Positions 49,353-57,735 of a stretch of 64,000 bases of DNA are shown here, one piece after another. Source of the DNA: Actinomadura barringtoniae (lineage in GTDB: Bacteria > Actinomycetota > Actinomycetes > Streptosporangiales > Streptosporangiaceae); the NCBI RefSeq assembly GCF_017573505.1, contig NZ_JAGEOJ010000001.1, positions 372,001-436,000 of the forward strand. The letters run 5' to 3'. Under the pieces are notes generated by a model, which saw only the letters and a list, made by a program, of their open reading frames with translations, was not told where the DNA came from and did no database searches. The translations under genes were made by a program, and so were the position numbers. Position 1 is the stretch's first letter. Each line of letters starts with the position of its first letter.

Positions 49353-50723
49353 CCCGCTCTCCGTGGCCGACCCGCTCTCCGTGGCCGACCCGCCCTCCGT
49401 GGCCGACCCGCCCTCCGTGGTCGCAACGCCCTCCGCAGCCGACGCCGACCGAGCCTCGAGGATCACTGCCAGCCGCGTTCGGTAGGCGAGGGCCACCAGG
49501 AGCGAGGCGGCGCCGAACCCGGCCGCGATCAGGAACCCGGCGGTCGAGCCCTGCAGGTCGATCAGGTGCCCGGCCAGCGGGGCGCCGATCGCGGTACCGA
49601 GGCCGGACGCGGAGGTCAGCCAGGTCATGCCCTCGGCCTTGCTCGCCGCGGGCACGATCTCCTCGACGATCGCGTAGGCGCAGACCAGGGTGGGCGCGAT
49701 GCCGAGGCCCGCTCCGAACAGCGCCAGCATCAGCCACCACTGGTTCGGCGCGAACGCCAGCGGGGCCACACCCGCGATCATCGCCGTCAGGCTGACCATG
49801 AACTGGGTGTGCAGGGAGGCGCGGTGCTTGCGCGCTCCGAACCAGAGGGCCGACACCCCGCTGCCGACGCCCCACACCGACAGCATCGGCCCGGCCATCG
49901 CGGTGCCGCCGTGCTGGCGGGCGAACGCGAGGGTGGCGATGTCGATGACGACGAACATGGCGCCGTTGCAGGCGAAGACGACCAGGAACATCCACAGGCC
50001 CGGGGTGCGCAGCACGCCGCGGCGCCCGCGCCCGTGCTCGCGGGGGTGCGCGGGCGGCTCGGTGCCGCGCTGCGCGGTGAAGAACACGACGCCGACGACG
50101 CTCAGCGCGGCGGAGGCGAGCACGCCCGCCGCCGGGAGTACCTGGGTGGCCAGCACGGTGGCGAGCACCGGTCCTGAGATGAAGATCAGCTCGTCCGCGA
50201 TCGACTCCAGCGAGAACGCGGTCCGCAGCAGCGGCGAGCCCTTCAGCCGGTGGCTCCAGCGGGCCCGGACCATCGAGCCGATCGACGGCATGCTCGCCCG
50301 GGTCAGCCCGCCGGTGATGAACAGCGTCCACAGCGGCAGGTGCGCCGTCGCGCACAGCACCAGCGCCATGGTGAACAGCCCGTGCAGCGCGACCTGCGGC
50401 CGCAGCACCCGGCGCTGCCCGTACCGGTCGGTGAGGCCGGAGATCCGGGGCGCCAGCAGCGCGTAGGCGAGCGCACCGCCCGCCGACACCGCACCCGCCG
50501 ACCCGTAGCTGCCGGTGGTCGCCGACACCAGCAGGACGATGCCGAGGGCGGCCATCCCGATCGGCATCCGGCCGATCAGCCCGGGGATCATGAAGCCGAG
50601 CGCGCCGGGCGTGCGCAGCGTCGCCCTGTAGCCGGTGGGCTGCGCGGCCTGAACGTTCTGAACGGGCCGAGCAGGCTCGACGGCCGTCGTCGCGGGCGTT
50701 TCTTCCGTCATCAGTGCGGTCAT
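49305..50723 (-). CDS. Major facilitator superfamily transporter with a repeat-bearing C-terminal tail
   Basis: The 472-residue protein has about 12 hydrophobic helices and MFS motif A-like RISGLTDRYGQRRVLRP between helices 2 and 3. The likely role is export of small molecules. After the last helix, the tail is five tandem hexapeptides (EGGSAT, ESGSAT) and ends GVEQEIAELVG. The repeats (18 bp) push the gene into the end of the converging TetR gene. A TACGTT -10 box lies seven bases before ATG 50723, so the transcript appears leaderless. The divergent MocR gene starts 47 bases away. Confidence 0.88.
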   Translation of the reverse strand: MTALMTEETPATTAVEPARPVQNVQAAQPTGYRATLRTPGALGFMIPGLIGRMPIGMAALGIVLLVSATTGSYGSAGAVSAGGALAYALLAPRISGLTDRYGQRRVLRPQVALHGLFTMALVLCATAHLPLWTLFITGGLTRASMPSIGSMVRARWSHRLKGSPLLRTAFSLESIADELIFISGPVLATVLATQVLPAAGVLASAALSVVGVVFFTAQRGTEPPAHPREHGRGRRGVLRTPGLWMFLVVFACNGAMFVVIDIATLAFARQHGGTAMAGPMLSVWGVGSGVSALWFGARKHRASLHTQFMVSLTAMIAGVAPLAFAPNQWWLMLALFGAGLGIAPTLVCAYAIVEEIVPAASKAEGMTWLTSASGLGTAIGAPLAGHLIDLQGSTAGFLIAAGFGAASLLVALAYRTRLAVILEARSASAAEGVATTEGGSATEGGSATESGSATESGSAAAGVEQEIAELVG

Positions 50724-50730
50724 AGCACTG

Positions 50731-50762
50731 AACGTAGATTCGCGAGCAGCCCACGCTAAGCT
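50731..50762. promoter_or_regulatory. Back-to-back leaderless promoters of the MFS and MocR genes
   Basis: On the minus strand TACGTT (50736-50731) lies seven bases before the MFS ATG. On the plus strand TAAGCT (50757-50762) lies eight bases before the MocR ATG. The expected -35 elements overlap each other, so the two promoters should compete and be jointly controlled, probably by MocR. Confidence 0.5.
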
Positions 50763-50770
50763 CCAATTTC

Positions 50771-52183
50771 ATGCCGATTGAGTGGGCCGGTTTGAGTCCG
50801 CAGCTCCTGCTGCCCCTGGATCGCTCCCTCCCGGAGCCGCTGCGCACGCAGCTGGAGGAGGGCCTGCGCCAGGCGATCAGGGGCGGCCGCCTGCAACCCG
50901 GCGAACGCCTGCCGTCCTCCCGCGAGCTGGCCGCCGAGCTCGGCGTCTCGCGCGGCCTCGTTCAGGAGTGCTACGGCCAGCTGGTCGCCGAGGGATACCT
51001 GCACGCACGCGGCGGATCGGCCACCCGCGTCGCCTCCGTCGGAACGAGCACCGAGGTTCCTGCGCCGCCACCTCCCCCGCAGCAAGCACCGCGCTTGATC
51101 GCCGACTTCGCGCACGGCGTGCCCGACCTGGCGAGCTTCCCTCGTACGGACTGGCTGTGGGCGCAGCGCGAGGTGATCCGCCACGTTCCGAACGCCGACC
51201 TGGACTACGGCGACCCGCGCGGCAGCCTGAAGCTGCGCGAGGTCCTCACCGGCTATCTGCGGCGGGTGCGAGGCTCGGCGACCGACCCGCACCGCATCGT
51301 CGTCTGCGCGGGCTTCGCCCAGGGCCTCAACATCGTTCTGCACGTGCTCGCCGAGTCGGGTGTGCGCGTGGTCGCGTTCGAGGACCCGGGTACGCCGCGC
51401 GGCAGCAGGACCGCGGCCCGCAGAGTCGGCGCCGAGGCGGTCCCCGTTCCGGTGGACGAGCAGGGCATCGACGTCGCCGCACTCGCCGCGACCGGCGCCC
51501 GCGCGGTGATCGTGACCCCGGCCCACCAGTGGCCGACCGGCGTCGTTCTCACCCCGGAACGCCGCCACGAGCTGGTCGCCTGGGCGCAGGAACGGCACGC
51601 GTTCATCATCGAGGACGACTACGACGCCGAGTTCCGCTACGACCGCGAGCCGGTCGGGTCGCTGCAGGGCCTGGCCCCCGACCGCGTCTTCTCCATCGGC
51701 ACGGCCAGCAAGTCGCTCGTTCCCGCGTTGCGCCTGGCCTGGATCGTCTGCCCGCCCTCGGCGGCCGAGGCGGTCGCGGGCGAGAAGGGCTTCCGCGACC
51801 GGGGCTCGCCCACCCTCGACCAGCTCGCCGTCGCGACGCTCATGGAGTCCGGACGCTACGACCGGCACCTGCGCCGCACACGGATCACCTACGCCGAACG
51901 ATGCCGCGCGCTCGGGGAGGCCATGACCGAGCACGCGCCGGACGTCGCGCTCACCGGCCTCGCCGCCGGATTCCACGCCGTCGCCCACCTCCCGGACGGC
52001 GTGGACGAGACCGAGGTCATCGCCGCCGCCCGGGAACGTTCGGTGGGCCTGTACGGCATGAGCGCCAACCGTGCGGACGGGTCGACGACCCCGCCGCGGC
52101 TCGTGCTCGGCTTCGGCAATCTGCCCGAACGTGCGATCCGTACGGGCATCGAGACCATCGCCGACCTGCTCCGCACTCCCTAG
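50771..52183 (+). CDS. MocR-family regulator (GntR HTH plus aminotransferase fold)
   Basis: Residues 1-85 carry a GntR winged HTH (LRTQLEEGLRQAIRGGRLQP, then GERLPSSRELAAELGVSRGL). Residues ~110-470 form a type I aminotransferase domain with DYGDPRGSLKLREVL, VTPAHQWPTG, IIEDDYDAEFRYD and the PLP lysine in IGTASKSLVPALRLAW. MocR proteins such as PdxR and GabR sense PLP or amino-acid aldimines. The neighbouring MFS gene is the natural target candidate. Predicted leaderless start at ATG 50771. Confidence 0.93.
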   Translation: MPIEWAGLSPQLLLPLDRSLPEPLRTQLEEGLRQAIRGGRLQPGERLPSSRELAAELGVSRGLVQECYGQLVAEGYLHARGGSATRVASVGTSTEVPAPPPPPQQAPRLIADFAHGVPDLASFPRTDWLWAQREVIRHVPNADLDYGDPRGSLKLREVLTGYLRRVRGSATDPHRIVVCAGFAQGLNIVLHVLAESGVRVVAFEDPGTPRGSRTAARRVGAEAVPVPVDEQGIDVAALAATGARAVIVTPAHQWPTGVVLTPERRHELVAWAQERHAFIIEDDYDAEFRYDREPVGSLQGLAPDRVFSIGTASKSLVPALRLAWIVCPPSAAEAVAGEKGFRDRGSPTLDQLAVATLMESGRYDRHLRRTRITYAERCRALGEAMTEHAPDVALTGLAAGFHAVAHLPDGVDETEVIAAARERSVGLYGMSANRADGSTTPPRLVLGFGNLPERAIRTGIETIADLLRTP

Positions 52184-52200
52184 CCAACCCCTGGCCACCC

Positions 52201-54399
52201 CTAGTCGGGGCGCGGCGCCGGGTCCGCCGTCACCGACCGCAGCAGTGGCCGGCTGAGCGCGCTCGCCCCGAGGATCCCGGCGAAGCCGAGCACCACGAAC
52301 GCGACCAGCGTCAGCGCGCCCGAGAATCCGAAGCCGGCAGCGAACGGCGAGGCGAAGAACAGCCCGGTCAGCACCGACCCGCCACCCATCACCGCGAGCG
52401 GGATCAGCGTCTCCTGCCGCCGCGCCTTGTCGAGCACGGGCAGCGGCGTGCCCGCGAGCCGCAGCATCGCGTACGTCTGCCGCCGGTCCAGCACCGCCGA
52501 CGCCCCGGTGATCCCGGCGCTGGTGATCGCGATGAGGAACGAGACCGTCAGCACGGTGAACGCGCCGGTGCGCAGGTCCCCCAGCAGGTAGGTCTCGCCG
52601 GTCTGGTCCGCCTCGGTGATCGCCGGCTGCCCGGGGACGACCCCGGTGAGCGCGGTCCGGGCGCGGTCCACGTTCTGCTGCCCGCCCGACACGGTCGCGG
52701 CGACGGTCGAGTGCCGCGCGCCCTCCTTCGGCCTGTCCCGCGGCCCATCCTGCGGCCCGGCTTGCGGCCCGTCTTGCGGCCCGTCCGGCTCGACCTTCTT
52801 GACCGTGACGTCGGCGGGCAGCCCGGCCAGCCGTTCCTTGGCCTTGGCGGCGACCTCGGCCGACTGCGACGCCGGAACGGTCAGCTCCAGGCGGTCCTTG
52901 GACTCGCCGTTGAGCGTCGACATCGACGGGTTCATCAGGCACAGGAAGCCCGCGACGAATCCGGTGAGCGCGACGCCCGCGACCGTTCGCCAGGCCGCGC
53001 GCGGATCGTCCACCAGCCGCCGCCCGGCCAGCAGGCGTGCGGGCCCGCGCGCCGTGGCGACCGTGATCCGGCCGATCAGCGCGACCACCCACGGACCGAC
53101 CAGGTTGATCGCCAGGAACGCCATCCCCAGGAAGATCACGAGGATGACCGCGCCGGTCCGGCCCAGTTGCGTCAGGCCGCCGCTCACTCCGGCGAACGCG
53201 ATCACGGTGACGGCGAGCGCGACGAGCCGGACGGCCCTCATCCCCGGCGGCGTCTCCCGCCGCGCGACGCCGAGCGGGCTGACGACCACCCGGCGCAGGC
53301 CCATCACCGCGCTGACTCCGACGAGCACAGGCACCGCGAGCAGCACGGCGAGCACCCACACGCCGGGCCACAGATCACCGGCGAACCACGTTCCGCCGCC
53401 GATCGTGATCTGCGTGAGCAACGGGATCGCCGCCGCGTACAGCACCACGCCGACCACGGCGCCGACCGCCGCCGTCAGCACCGCCTCCGCCACGGTGATC
53501 GCGACCACCTGGCCGGGCGTCGCGCCGACCAGCCGCAGCGCCGCCAGCCGCTGGTCCCGCCGCGCCACGGTCAGCCGGGCGGCGGCACCGCCGAAGACCA
53601 GCAGCGGCACGACCATCAGCACCGACGCGATGATCGCGAGGATCTGGTAGATCTGCGGAACGGTCGACACCGCCCCGGTCGCGTACCCGTCGATCGCCTT
53701 CGGCGACGCGACCGTCTCGACCCCGAGGTCGCTCGACCGCCCGGCCTTCATGACCGGGTCGGACGGCGCGTGCCCCGCGACCGCCACCAGCTCGCCCGAA
53801 TGCACCAGCGCGCCGTCGCCGAGCACGCCCGTCACCGCCGGGAACCGCTTGGCCAGCTGGTCCCCCGGCAGCTTCTTGATCAGATCCGCGAGCGCCGGCG
53901 AGACCCACAGGTCGCCGGGCTTCGGGAAGCTCTTCATGCCGGGCGGAACGGGTGCGTCCCCGTTCAGCGCGGCAAGGTCCACGACGGCGATCGGCTTGCC
54001 CCGCACCGAATCGGTCGACAGTGCCTCGATCGCGCCGGCCGTCCCCTTCGCCGTGGCGGGATGCCGCCAGGCGTCGGCGTCGGCCCGTTGCGAGAACGCG
54101 TGGTTGGCGCCGACCGCGAACAGCAGCAGCCCGGTCGAGACCGCGACCGCCGCCAGCGTCAGCAAGGAGCCGAGCATGCCCCGGCGGCCCCCGCCGCGCA
54201 GGAGCCGCCAGGCGAGGTCAAGGGCGTGTCTCAAAGCCGGCGCCCGTAGCGAGCGGCGTCCAGGTGCGTGCATCGCGAGGGCGGAGGAGGGAGTCGGCCC
54301 GGGTTTGGCCGTCGACCGACGACAACCTCGCGAGGTGCGTGCCTGGGCGTCGCGCAGTAGGGCAGCCGGCTTTGAGACACGCCCTCGGGTCGTGCGCAT
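52201..54399 (-). CDS. FtsX-like ABC transporter permease carrying an in-frame repetitive element at its N terminus
   Basis: ATG 54399 overlaps the ATPase stop (TGATG). The permease has an N-terminal helix (GMLGSLLTLAAVAVSTGLLL), a periplasmic-type region, then FtsX core segments such as IYQILAIIASVLMVVPLLVF with the following RRDQRLAALRLVGATPGQV, and a second core at the C terminus. The total is about ten helices. Codons ~6-60 (SKPAALLRDAQARTSRG and onward) come from a 165-bp inverted-repeat element. Removing it gives MRTTRDLAWRLLRGGGRRG, a normal start for this family. Near residue 520 is a small GPQDGPQ repeat. It pairs with the ATPase as a MacB/LolCDE-like exporter. Confidence 0.9.
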   Translation of the reverse strand: MRTTRGRVSKPAALLRDAQARTSRGCRRSTAKPGPTPSSALAMHAPGRRSLRAPALRHALDLAWRLLRGGGRRGMLGSLLTLAAVAVSTGLLLFAVGANHAFSQRADADAWRHPATAKGTAGAIEALSTDSVRGKPIAVVDLAALNGDAPVPPGMKSFPKPGDLWVSPALADLIKKLPGDQLAKRFPAVTGVLGDGALVHSGELVAVAGHAPSDPVMKAGRSSDLGVETVASPKAIDGYATGAVSTVPQIYQILAIIASVLMVVPLLVFGGAAARLTVARRDQRLAALRLVGATPGQVVAITVAEAVLTAAVGAVVGVVLYAAAIPLLTQITIGGGTWFAGDLWPGVWVLAVLLAVPVLVGVSAVMGLRRVVVSPLGVARRETPPGMRAVRLVALAVTVIAFAGVSGGLTQLGRTGAVILVIFLGMAFLAINLVGPWVVALIGRITVATARGPARLLAGRRLVDDPRAAWRTVAGVALTGFVAGFLCLMNPSMSTLNGESKDRLELTVPASQSAEVAAKAKERLAGLPADVTVKKVEPDGPQDGPQAGPQDGPRDRPKEGARHSTVAATVSGGQQNVDRARTALTGVVPGQPAITEADQTGETYLLGDLRTGAFTVLTVSFLIAITSAGITGASAVLDRRQTYAMLRLAGTPLPVLDKARRQETLIPLAVMGGGSVLTGLFFASPFAAGFGFSGALTLVAFVVLGFAGILGASALSRPLLRSVTADPAPRPD
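54221..54385. mobile_element. 165-bp MITE-like element with 21-bp perfect terminal inverted repeats
   Basis: The ends (54221-54241 and 54365-54385) are exact reverse complements. Their core is GGGCGTGTCTCAAAGCCGGC. The element is 55 codons long with no stop in the permease frame. A second inner near-palindrome (GGTGCGTGCATCGCGAGG versus CCTCGCGAGGTGCGTGCC) adds structure. I see no target-site duplication, so the exact ends or mechanism remain uncertain. TTTGAGACACGCCC-type ends are those of a non-autonomous element. Confidence 0.8.
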
Positions 54400-55079
54400 C
54401 AGAAGGCCCCGGCGGGCAGCAGCAGCCTGCCGTCGCGAACCTCGACCATGCGGTCGCACCAGCGCGCGACGTTGGGGTCGTGCGTCACCACGACCAGCGA
54501 GGCGCCGTTGTGCTTGGTGGCGTCCACCAGGAGCCGCATCGTCTCGTGCCCGGTGTTCTGGTCGAGCGCGCCCGTCGGCTCGTCCGCGAAGACGACGGCG
54601 GGCCGCGACACCAGAGCACGCGCGATCGCGACCCGCTGGGCCTGCCCGCCGGACAGCTCGCCCGGCCTGCGCTTCTCCATGCCCGACAGGCCCAGCGGCC
54701 CGAACCAGCCGCGCGCGGCCTTGACCGCCTCGCCCCGCGCGACGCCGCCCAGCATCAGCGGCAGCGCCACGTTCTCGTCGGCGGGCAGTTCGGGCAGCAG
54801 TTGCCCGAACTGGAACACGAAGCCGAACCGGGTGCGCCGCAGCTCGCTGCGGCGCCGCTCGCCGAGCGAGTCGATGCGCTGCCCGAGCAGCCGCACCTCG
54901 CCCGCGTCCGGCTTCATGATCCCGGCCAGGCAGTGCAACAGCGTGGACTTCCCAGACCCGCTCGGGCCCATGATCGCCACGGCCTCACCGGCGGCGATCG
55001 CCAGGTCCACCCCGTCGAGGGCGACCGTGGGCCCGAACCGCTTGACCAGCCCGTAACCGGCCAGCACAGCCTCGTTCAC
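54399..55079 (-). CDS. ABC transporter ATP-binding protein (LolD/MacB type)
   Basis: A 226-residue ATPase with Walker A IMGPSGSGKSTLLHCLAG, Q-loop FVFQFGQLLPELPADEN, signature GELSGGQAQRVAIARAL and Walker B VVFADEPTGALD, then the H-loop VVVTHDPN. The FQFGQLLPEL loop is typical of enzymes serving FtsX-like permeases. The GTG start overlaps the upstream small membrane protein gene (GTGA), and the stop overlaps the permease gene. Confidence 0.95.
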   Translation of the reverse strand: MNEAVLAGYGLVKRFGPTVALDGVDLAIAAGEAVAIMGPSGSGKSTLLHCLAGIMKPDAGEVRLLGQRIDSLGERRRSELRRTRFGFVFQFGQLLPELPADENVALPLMLGGVARGEAVKAARGWFGPLGLSGMEKRRPGELSGGQAQRVAIARALVSRPAVVFADEPTGALDQNTGHETMRLLVDATKHNGASLVVVTHDPNVARWCDRMVEVRDGRLLLPAGAF

Positions 55080-55303
55080 GCGGCGACCCTCTCTCGCTCG
55101 TCGCTCTTCTCGGACCGGATCGGCACGACCTTCTGGGCCGGCTTCCGCGCCGGCTTCTCCCCGGTGTCGTCGGGCCCGCGCGGGTGCCGGCGGTCGCGGA
55201 CCGACTCACCGATCTCCTTGAACGGCATCACGACGCCCGCGTAGACCACGAAGGCGACGAACAGGACGGCGACCGGGACGTAGATCAGATACATGGCGTT
55301 CAT
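55076..55303 (-). CDS. Small single-span membrane protein (75 aa), first gene of the ABC operon
   Basis: The product starts MNAMYLIYVPVAVLFVAFVV, one membrane helix, followed by a cytoplasmic basic tail (KPARKPAQKVVPIRSEKSDE). It is coupled by GTGA to the ATPase gene. No family recognised. It may be an accessory subunit of the transporter or a stress-sensing partner of the divergent two-component system. Confidence 0.65.
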   Translation of the reverse strand: MNAMYLIYVPVAVLFVAFVVYAGVVMPFKEIGESVRDRRHPRGPDDTGEKPARKPAQKVVPIRSEKSDERERVAA

Positions 55304-55421
55304 GTCTCAAGCGTGCGCGAACGGGCAGGTCAGCCACATCGGACCCAGGGCCGGTCCTGACACGCCCGGATCGGCCGAATGGTCGATACGAGCGTCGCGC
55401 CCGGGTCGTAGCCTGCTACGG

Positions 55422-56603
55422 ATGAACGACTCCGGAGCACGGCTGGACCGCATCACCTCGCTCGGGGGCTGCCTGGTGCGCGGCGTCCTCGGCGGGTGCG
55501 CGGCCCTGTTCCTGATGCTCTGCCTCGTCCCGACCTACACCGAGCGCAGCCTGCCCGACCTCGGACTGATCATGGTCGCGGTGCTGGCCACCTGGTCGGC
55601 CCTGGCCGTACGGCACTTCCAGCAGTGGGCCACCGCCACCGCGCTGGTCTCGATCCTGGCCACGGTCCTGCTGGCGGTGTACGAGCCGTCCTTCCACAGC
55701 CCGTCCATGATCCAGGAAGGGGCCTCGCTGCTCCTGCTGGTCACCCGGGTGGTCTGGACGACCCGGCGCGAACGGCTGGTCGCGCTGACCGCGCTGACCG
55801 GCGTCGCGCTGATCATCATGCCGTTCCGCGCCTCCGTGCTCGGCGCCATCGTGGGCTCGGCGCCGCTCGCCGTGCTGGTCGCGATCGCCATCGGCGTCGG
55901 GCTCTACCTGCGCGCCATGGACGCCCGCCGGGCCAGGGCCCTCACCGACGCGCGCCGCGACGAACGCCTGGAGCTGGCCCGCGACCTGCACGACTTCGTC
56001 GCCCACCACGTCACCGGCATCGTCGTCCAGGCGCAGGCGGCCCGGTTCGCCTCCCAGTCCGGGGCGGGCCAGTCCCCCGAGCAGCTCGACACGATGTTCG
56101 CCGGGATCGAGAAGGCCGGCACCGAGGCCCTCACCTCGATGCGCCGCATGGTGGGCCTGCTGCGCGAGGCCCAGGACGAGGGCTCCCCCGGCGGCCGGAC
56201 CCGCCCGGTCGGCGACCTGGCCCAGGTCCAGGAGCTGGTGGACGGCTTCACCGACCCGCCCGCCACCCTCACGATCACCGACGACCTCGGCTCGCTGGCC
56301 CCCGAGGTGGCGACCTCGGTGCACCGCATCGTCCAGGAGGCCCTGACCAACGCCCGCAAGCACGCCGCCGACGCCACCTCGGTCCGCGTCACCATCCGCC
56401 GGATCGGCCCCGACATCGAGGTCTCCGTCCGCGACAACGGCCAGGGCAGAGGCCGCCGGATGCCCTCCAGCGGCTACGGCCTGGCCGGCCTGTCCGAACG
56501 CGCCGAGACCCTGGGCGGCCAGATCCACGCCGGCCCCCGCCCCGAGGGCGGCTGGGAGGTCGTGGCGACCCTCCCCCGCACCCTGCAAGAATCATCGCCG
56601 TGA
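55422..56603 (+). CDS. Sensor histidine kinase (HisKA_3/NarL type)
   Basis: The 393-residue kinase has four to five N-terminal hydrophobic helices (GVLGGCAALFLMLCLV, LGLIMVAVLATWSALAV, ALVSILATVLLAVY, ALTGVALIIMPF, PLAVLVAIAIGVGLYL). The HisKA_3 H-box RDERLELARDLHDFVAHHVT holds the phosphorylated His. The HATPase has RIVQEALTNARKHA and GYGLAGLSERAETLGGQ. A TAGCCT box (55409-55414) seven bases before the ATG suggests a leaderless start. It overlaps the response regulator by GTGA and faces the ABC exporter operon, a usual arrangement for cell-envelope stress resistance modules. Confidence 0.94.
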   Translation: MNDSGARLDRITSLGGCLVRGVLGGCAALFLMLCLVPTYTERSLPDLGLIMVAVLATWSALAVRHFQQWATATALVSILATVLLAVYEPSFHSPSMIQEGASLLLLVTRVVWTTRRERLVALTALTGVALIIMPFRASVLGAIVGSAPLAVLVAIAIGVGLYLRAMDARRARALTDARRDERLELARDLHDFVAHHVTGIVVQAQAARFASQSGAGQSPEQLDTMFAGIEKAGTEALTSMRRMVGLLREAQDEGSPGGRTRPVGDLAQVQELVDGFTDPPATLTITDDLGSLAPEVATSVHRIVQEALTNARKHAADATSVRVTIRRIGPDIEVSVRDNGQGRGRRMPSSGYGLAGLSERAETLGGQIHAGPRPEGGWEVVATLPRTLQESSP

Positions 56604-57247
56604 CCATCCGGGTGCTGATCGCCGACGACCAGGAGATGGTGCGGACCGGCTTCTCCATGATCATCAACTCGCAGGCGGACATGGAGGTGGTGGGCGAGGC
56701 CGCGGACGGGTCCGCGGCGGTGGAGATGGCGCGGCGCCTGCGGCCCGACGTGTGCCTGTTCGACATCCGGATGCCCCGGATGGACGGGCTGGAGGCGACC
56801 CGGCTGGTGGCCGGGCCCGGGGTGGCCGATCCGCTGCGGGTGGTGATCGTCACCACGTTCGACATGGACGACTACGTGTACGCGGCGCTGCGCGGCGGCG
56901 CGGTGGGGTTCCTGCTGAAGGACAGCGGGCCCGCGCTGCTGGTCGAGGCCGTCCGGGCAGCGGCGAACGGGGAGGCGCTGGTCTCGCCGTCGATCACCGT
57001 GCGGCTGCTGGAGAACCTGGCCACGCCCCCTGCCGCGCCGACCCCGCCCAGAGAGGCGCTGACGGACCGGGAGCTGGACGTCGTCCGGCTGGTCGCGCGG
57101 GGGCGCACGAACGAGGAGATCGCCGCGGAGCTGTTCGTCTCGCTCTCGACGGTCAAGACCCATCTGGGCAGCGTCCAGCGCAAGCTGGGCGCCAGGAACC
57201 GGACCGAGACCGCCATCTGGGCCTGGGAATCGGGTCTGGTGCGCTGA
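56600..57247 (+). CDS. NarL/LuxR-family response regulator
   Basis: The 215-residue protein has a receiver domain (VLIADDQEMVRTGFSMII with the acidic pair, phospho-Asp in CLFDIRMPRMDGLEA, VVIVTTFDMDDYV, and Lys in GFLLKDSGP) and a LuxR HTH (LTDRELDVVRLVARGRTNEE, then LFVSLSTVKTHLGSVQRKL). It is the cognate regulator of the preceding kinase. The likely target is the divergent ABC exporter operon. The following membrane gene overlaps its stop. Confidence 0.95.
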   Translation: MTIRVLIADDQEMVRTGFSMIINSQADMEVVGEAADGSAAVEMARRLRPDVCLFDIRMPRMDGLEATRLVAGPGVADPLRVVIVTTFDMDDYVYAALRGGAVGFLLKDSGPALLVEAVRAAANGEALVSPSITVRLLENLATPPAAPTPPREALTDRELDVVRLVARGRTNEEIAAELFVSLSTVKTHLGSVQRKLGARNRTETAIWAWESGLVR

Positions 57248-57615
57248 TTCCCCGGTCACTGCTCCCCGAGTCGTTCGGCGGCATCCCCGCGGCCGTCGCC
57301 CTGCTGTGGGTCGCCACGGCGGTGGGCTGGGGCGTGATCCTCGGCGGTCTGCGGCGCTGGCCGGAGAGCTACACGCGCCGGTACGCTCTGATCGCGCACT
57401 GGCTCACGCCGCCCGGGATCATCCTGACGTTCTCGATCCTCGGCTTCGGCTCGCTGTACGCGACGATGGCGCTCGGCGCCGAGTACTGGGCGTTCGTCCT
57501 GGCGACCGGCGTGCGCCCCGAACGGCTCCTGTACGACGGGAGCATGCCCCGGCTGGCCGCGTTCCTCGCGATCGCCGCCGCGGGGACGTACATGGTACGG
57601 GCCTTGATCTTTTGA
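57244..57615 (+). CDS. Small four-helix membrane protein with no ATG/GTG/TTG start near its first helix
   Basis: The frame encodes LIPRSLLPESFGGIPAAVAL and then four hydrophobic helices, ending TYMVRALIF. The only in-frame near-start at the expected place is CTG 57244, which overlaps the response-regulator stop as CTGA, mimicking the ATGA/GTGA coupling seen across the window. The first in-frame GTG (about 57318) would cut through helix one. A CTG start by translational coupling is therefore my preferred reading. The family is not recognised. Confidence 0.5.
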   Translation: MIPRSLLPESFGGIPAAVALLWVATAVGWGVILGGLRRWPESYTRRYALIAHWLTPPGIILTFSILGFGSLYATMALGAEYWAFVLATGVRPERLLYDGSMPRLAAFLAIAAAGTYMVRALIF

Positions 57616-57735
57616 CGCGGGAATGACCCGTCGTTGGGCAAGCATCGACAAACGTACGTAGTATCCGAGGGCAACGTAGTCTTTGTGTCAACGCAGCGCC
57701 AAGAACGGACACAGACCACAGGCCCGGAGGTCGAT

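Noticed and set aside
54216..54390. Target-site duplication around the 165-bp element
   Set aside because: The bases immediately outside the two inverted repeats (GGTCA and CGGGT on the plus strand) do not match.
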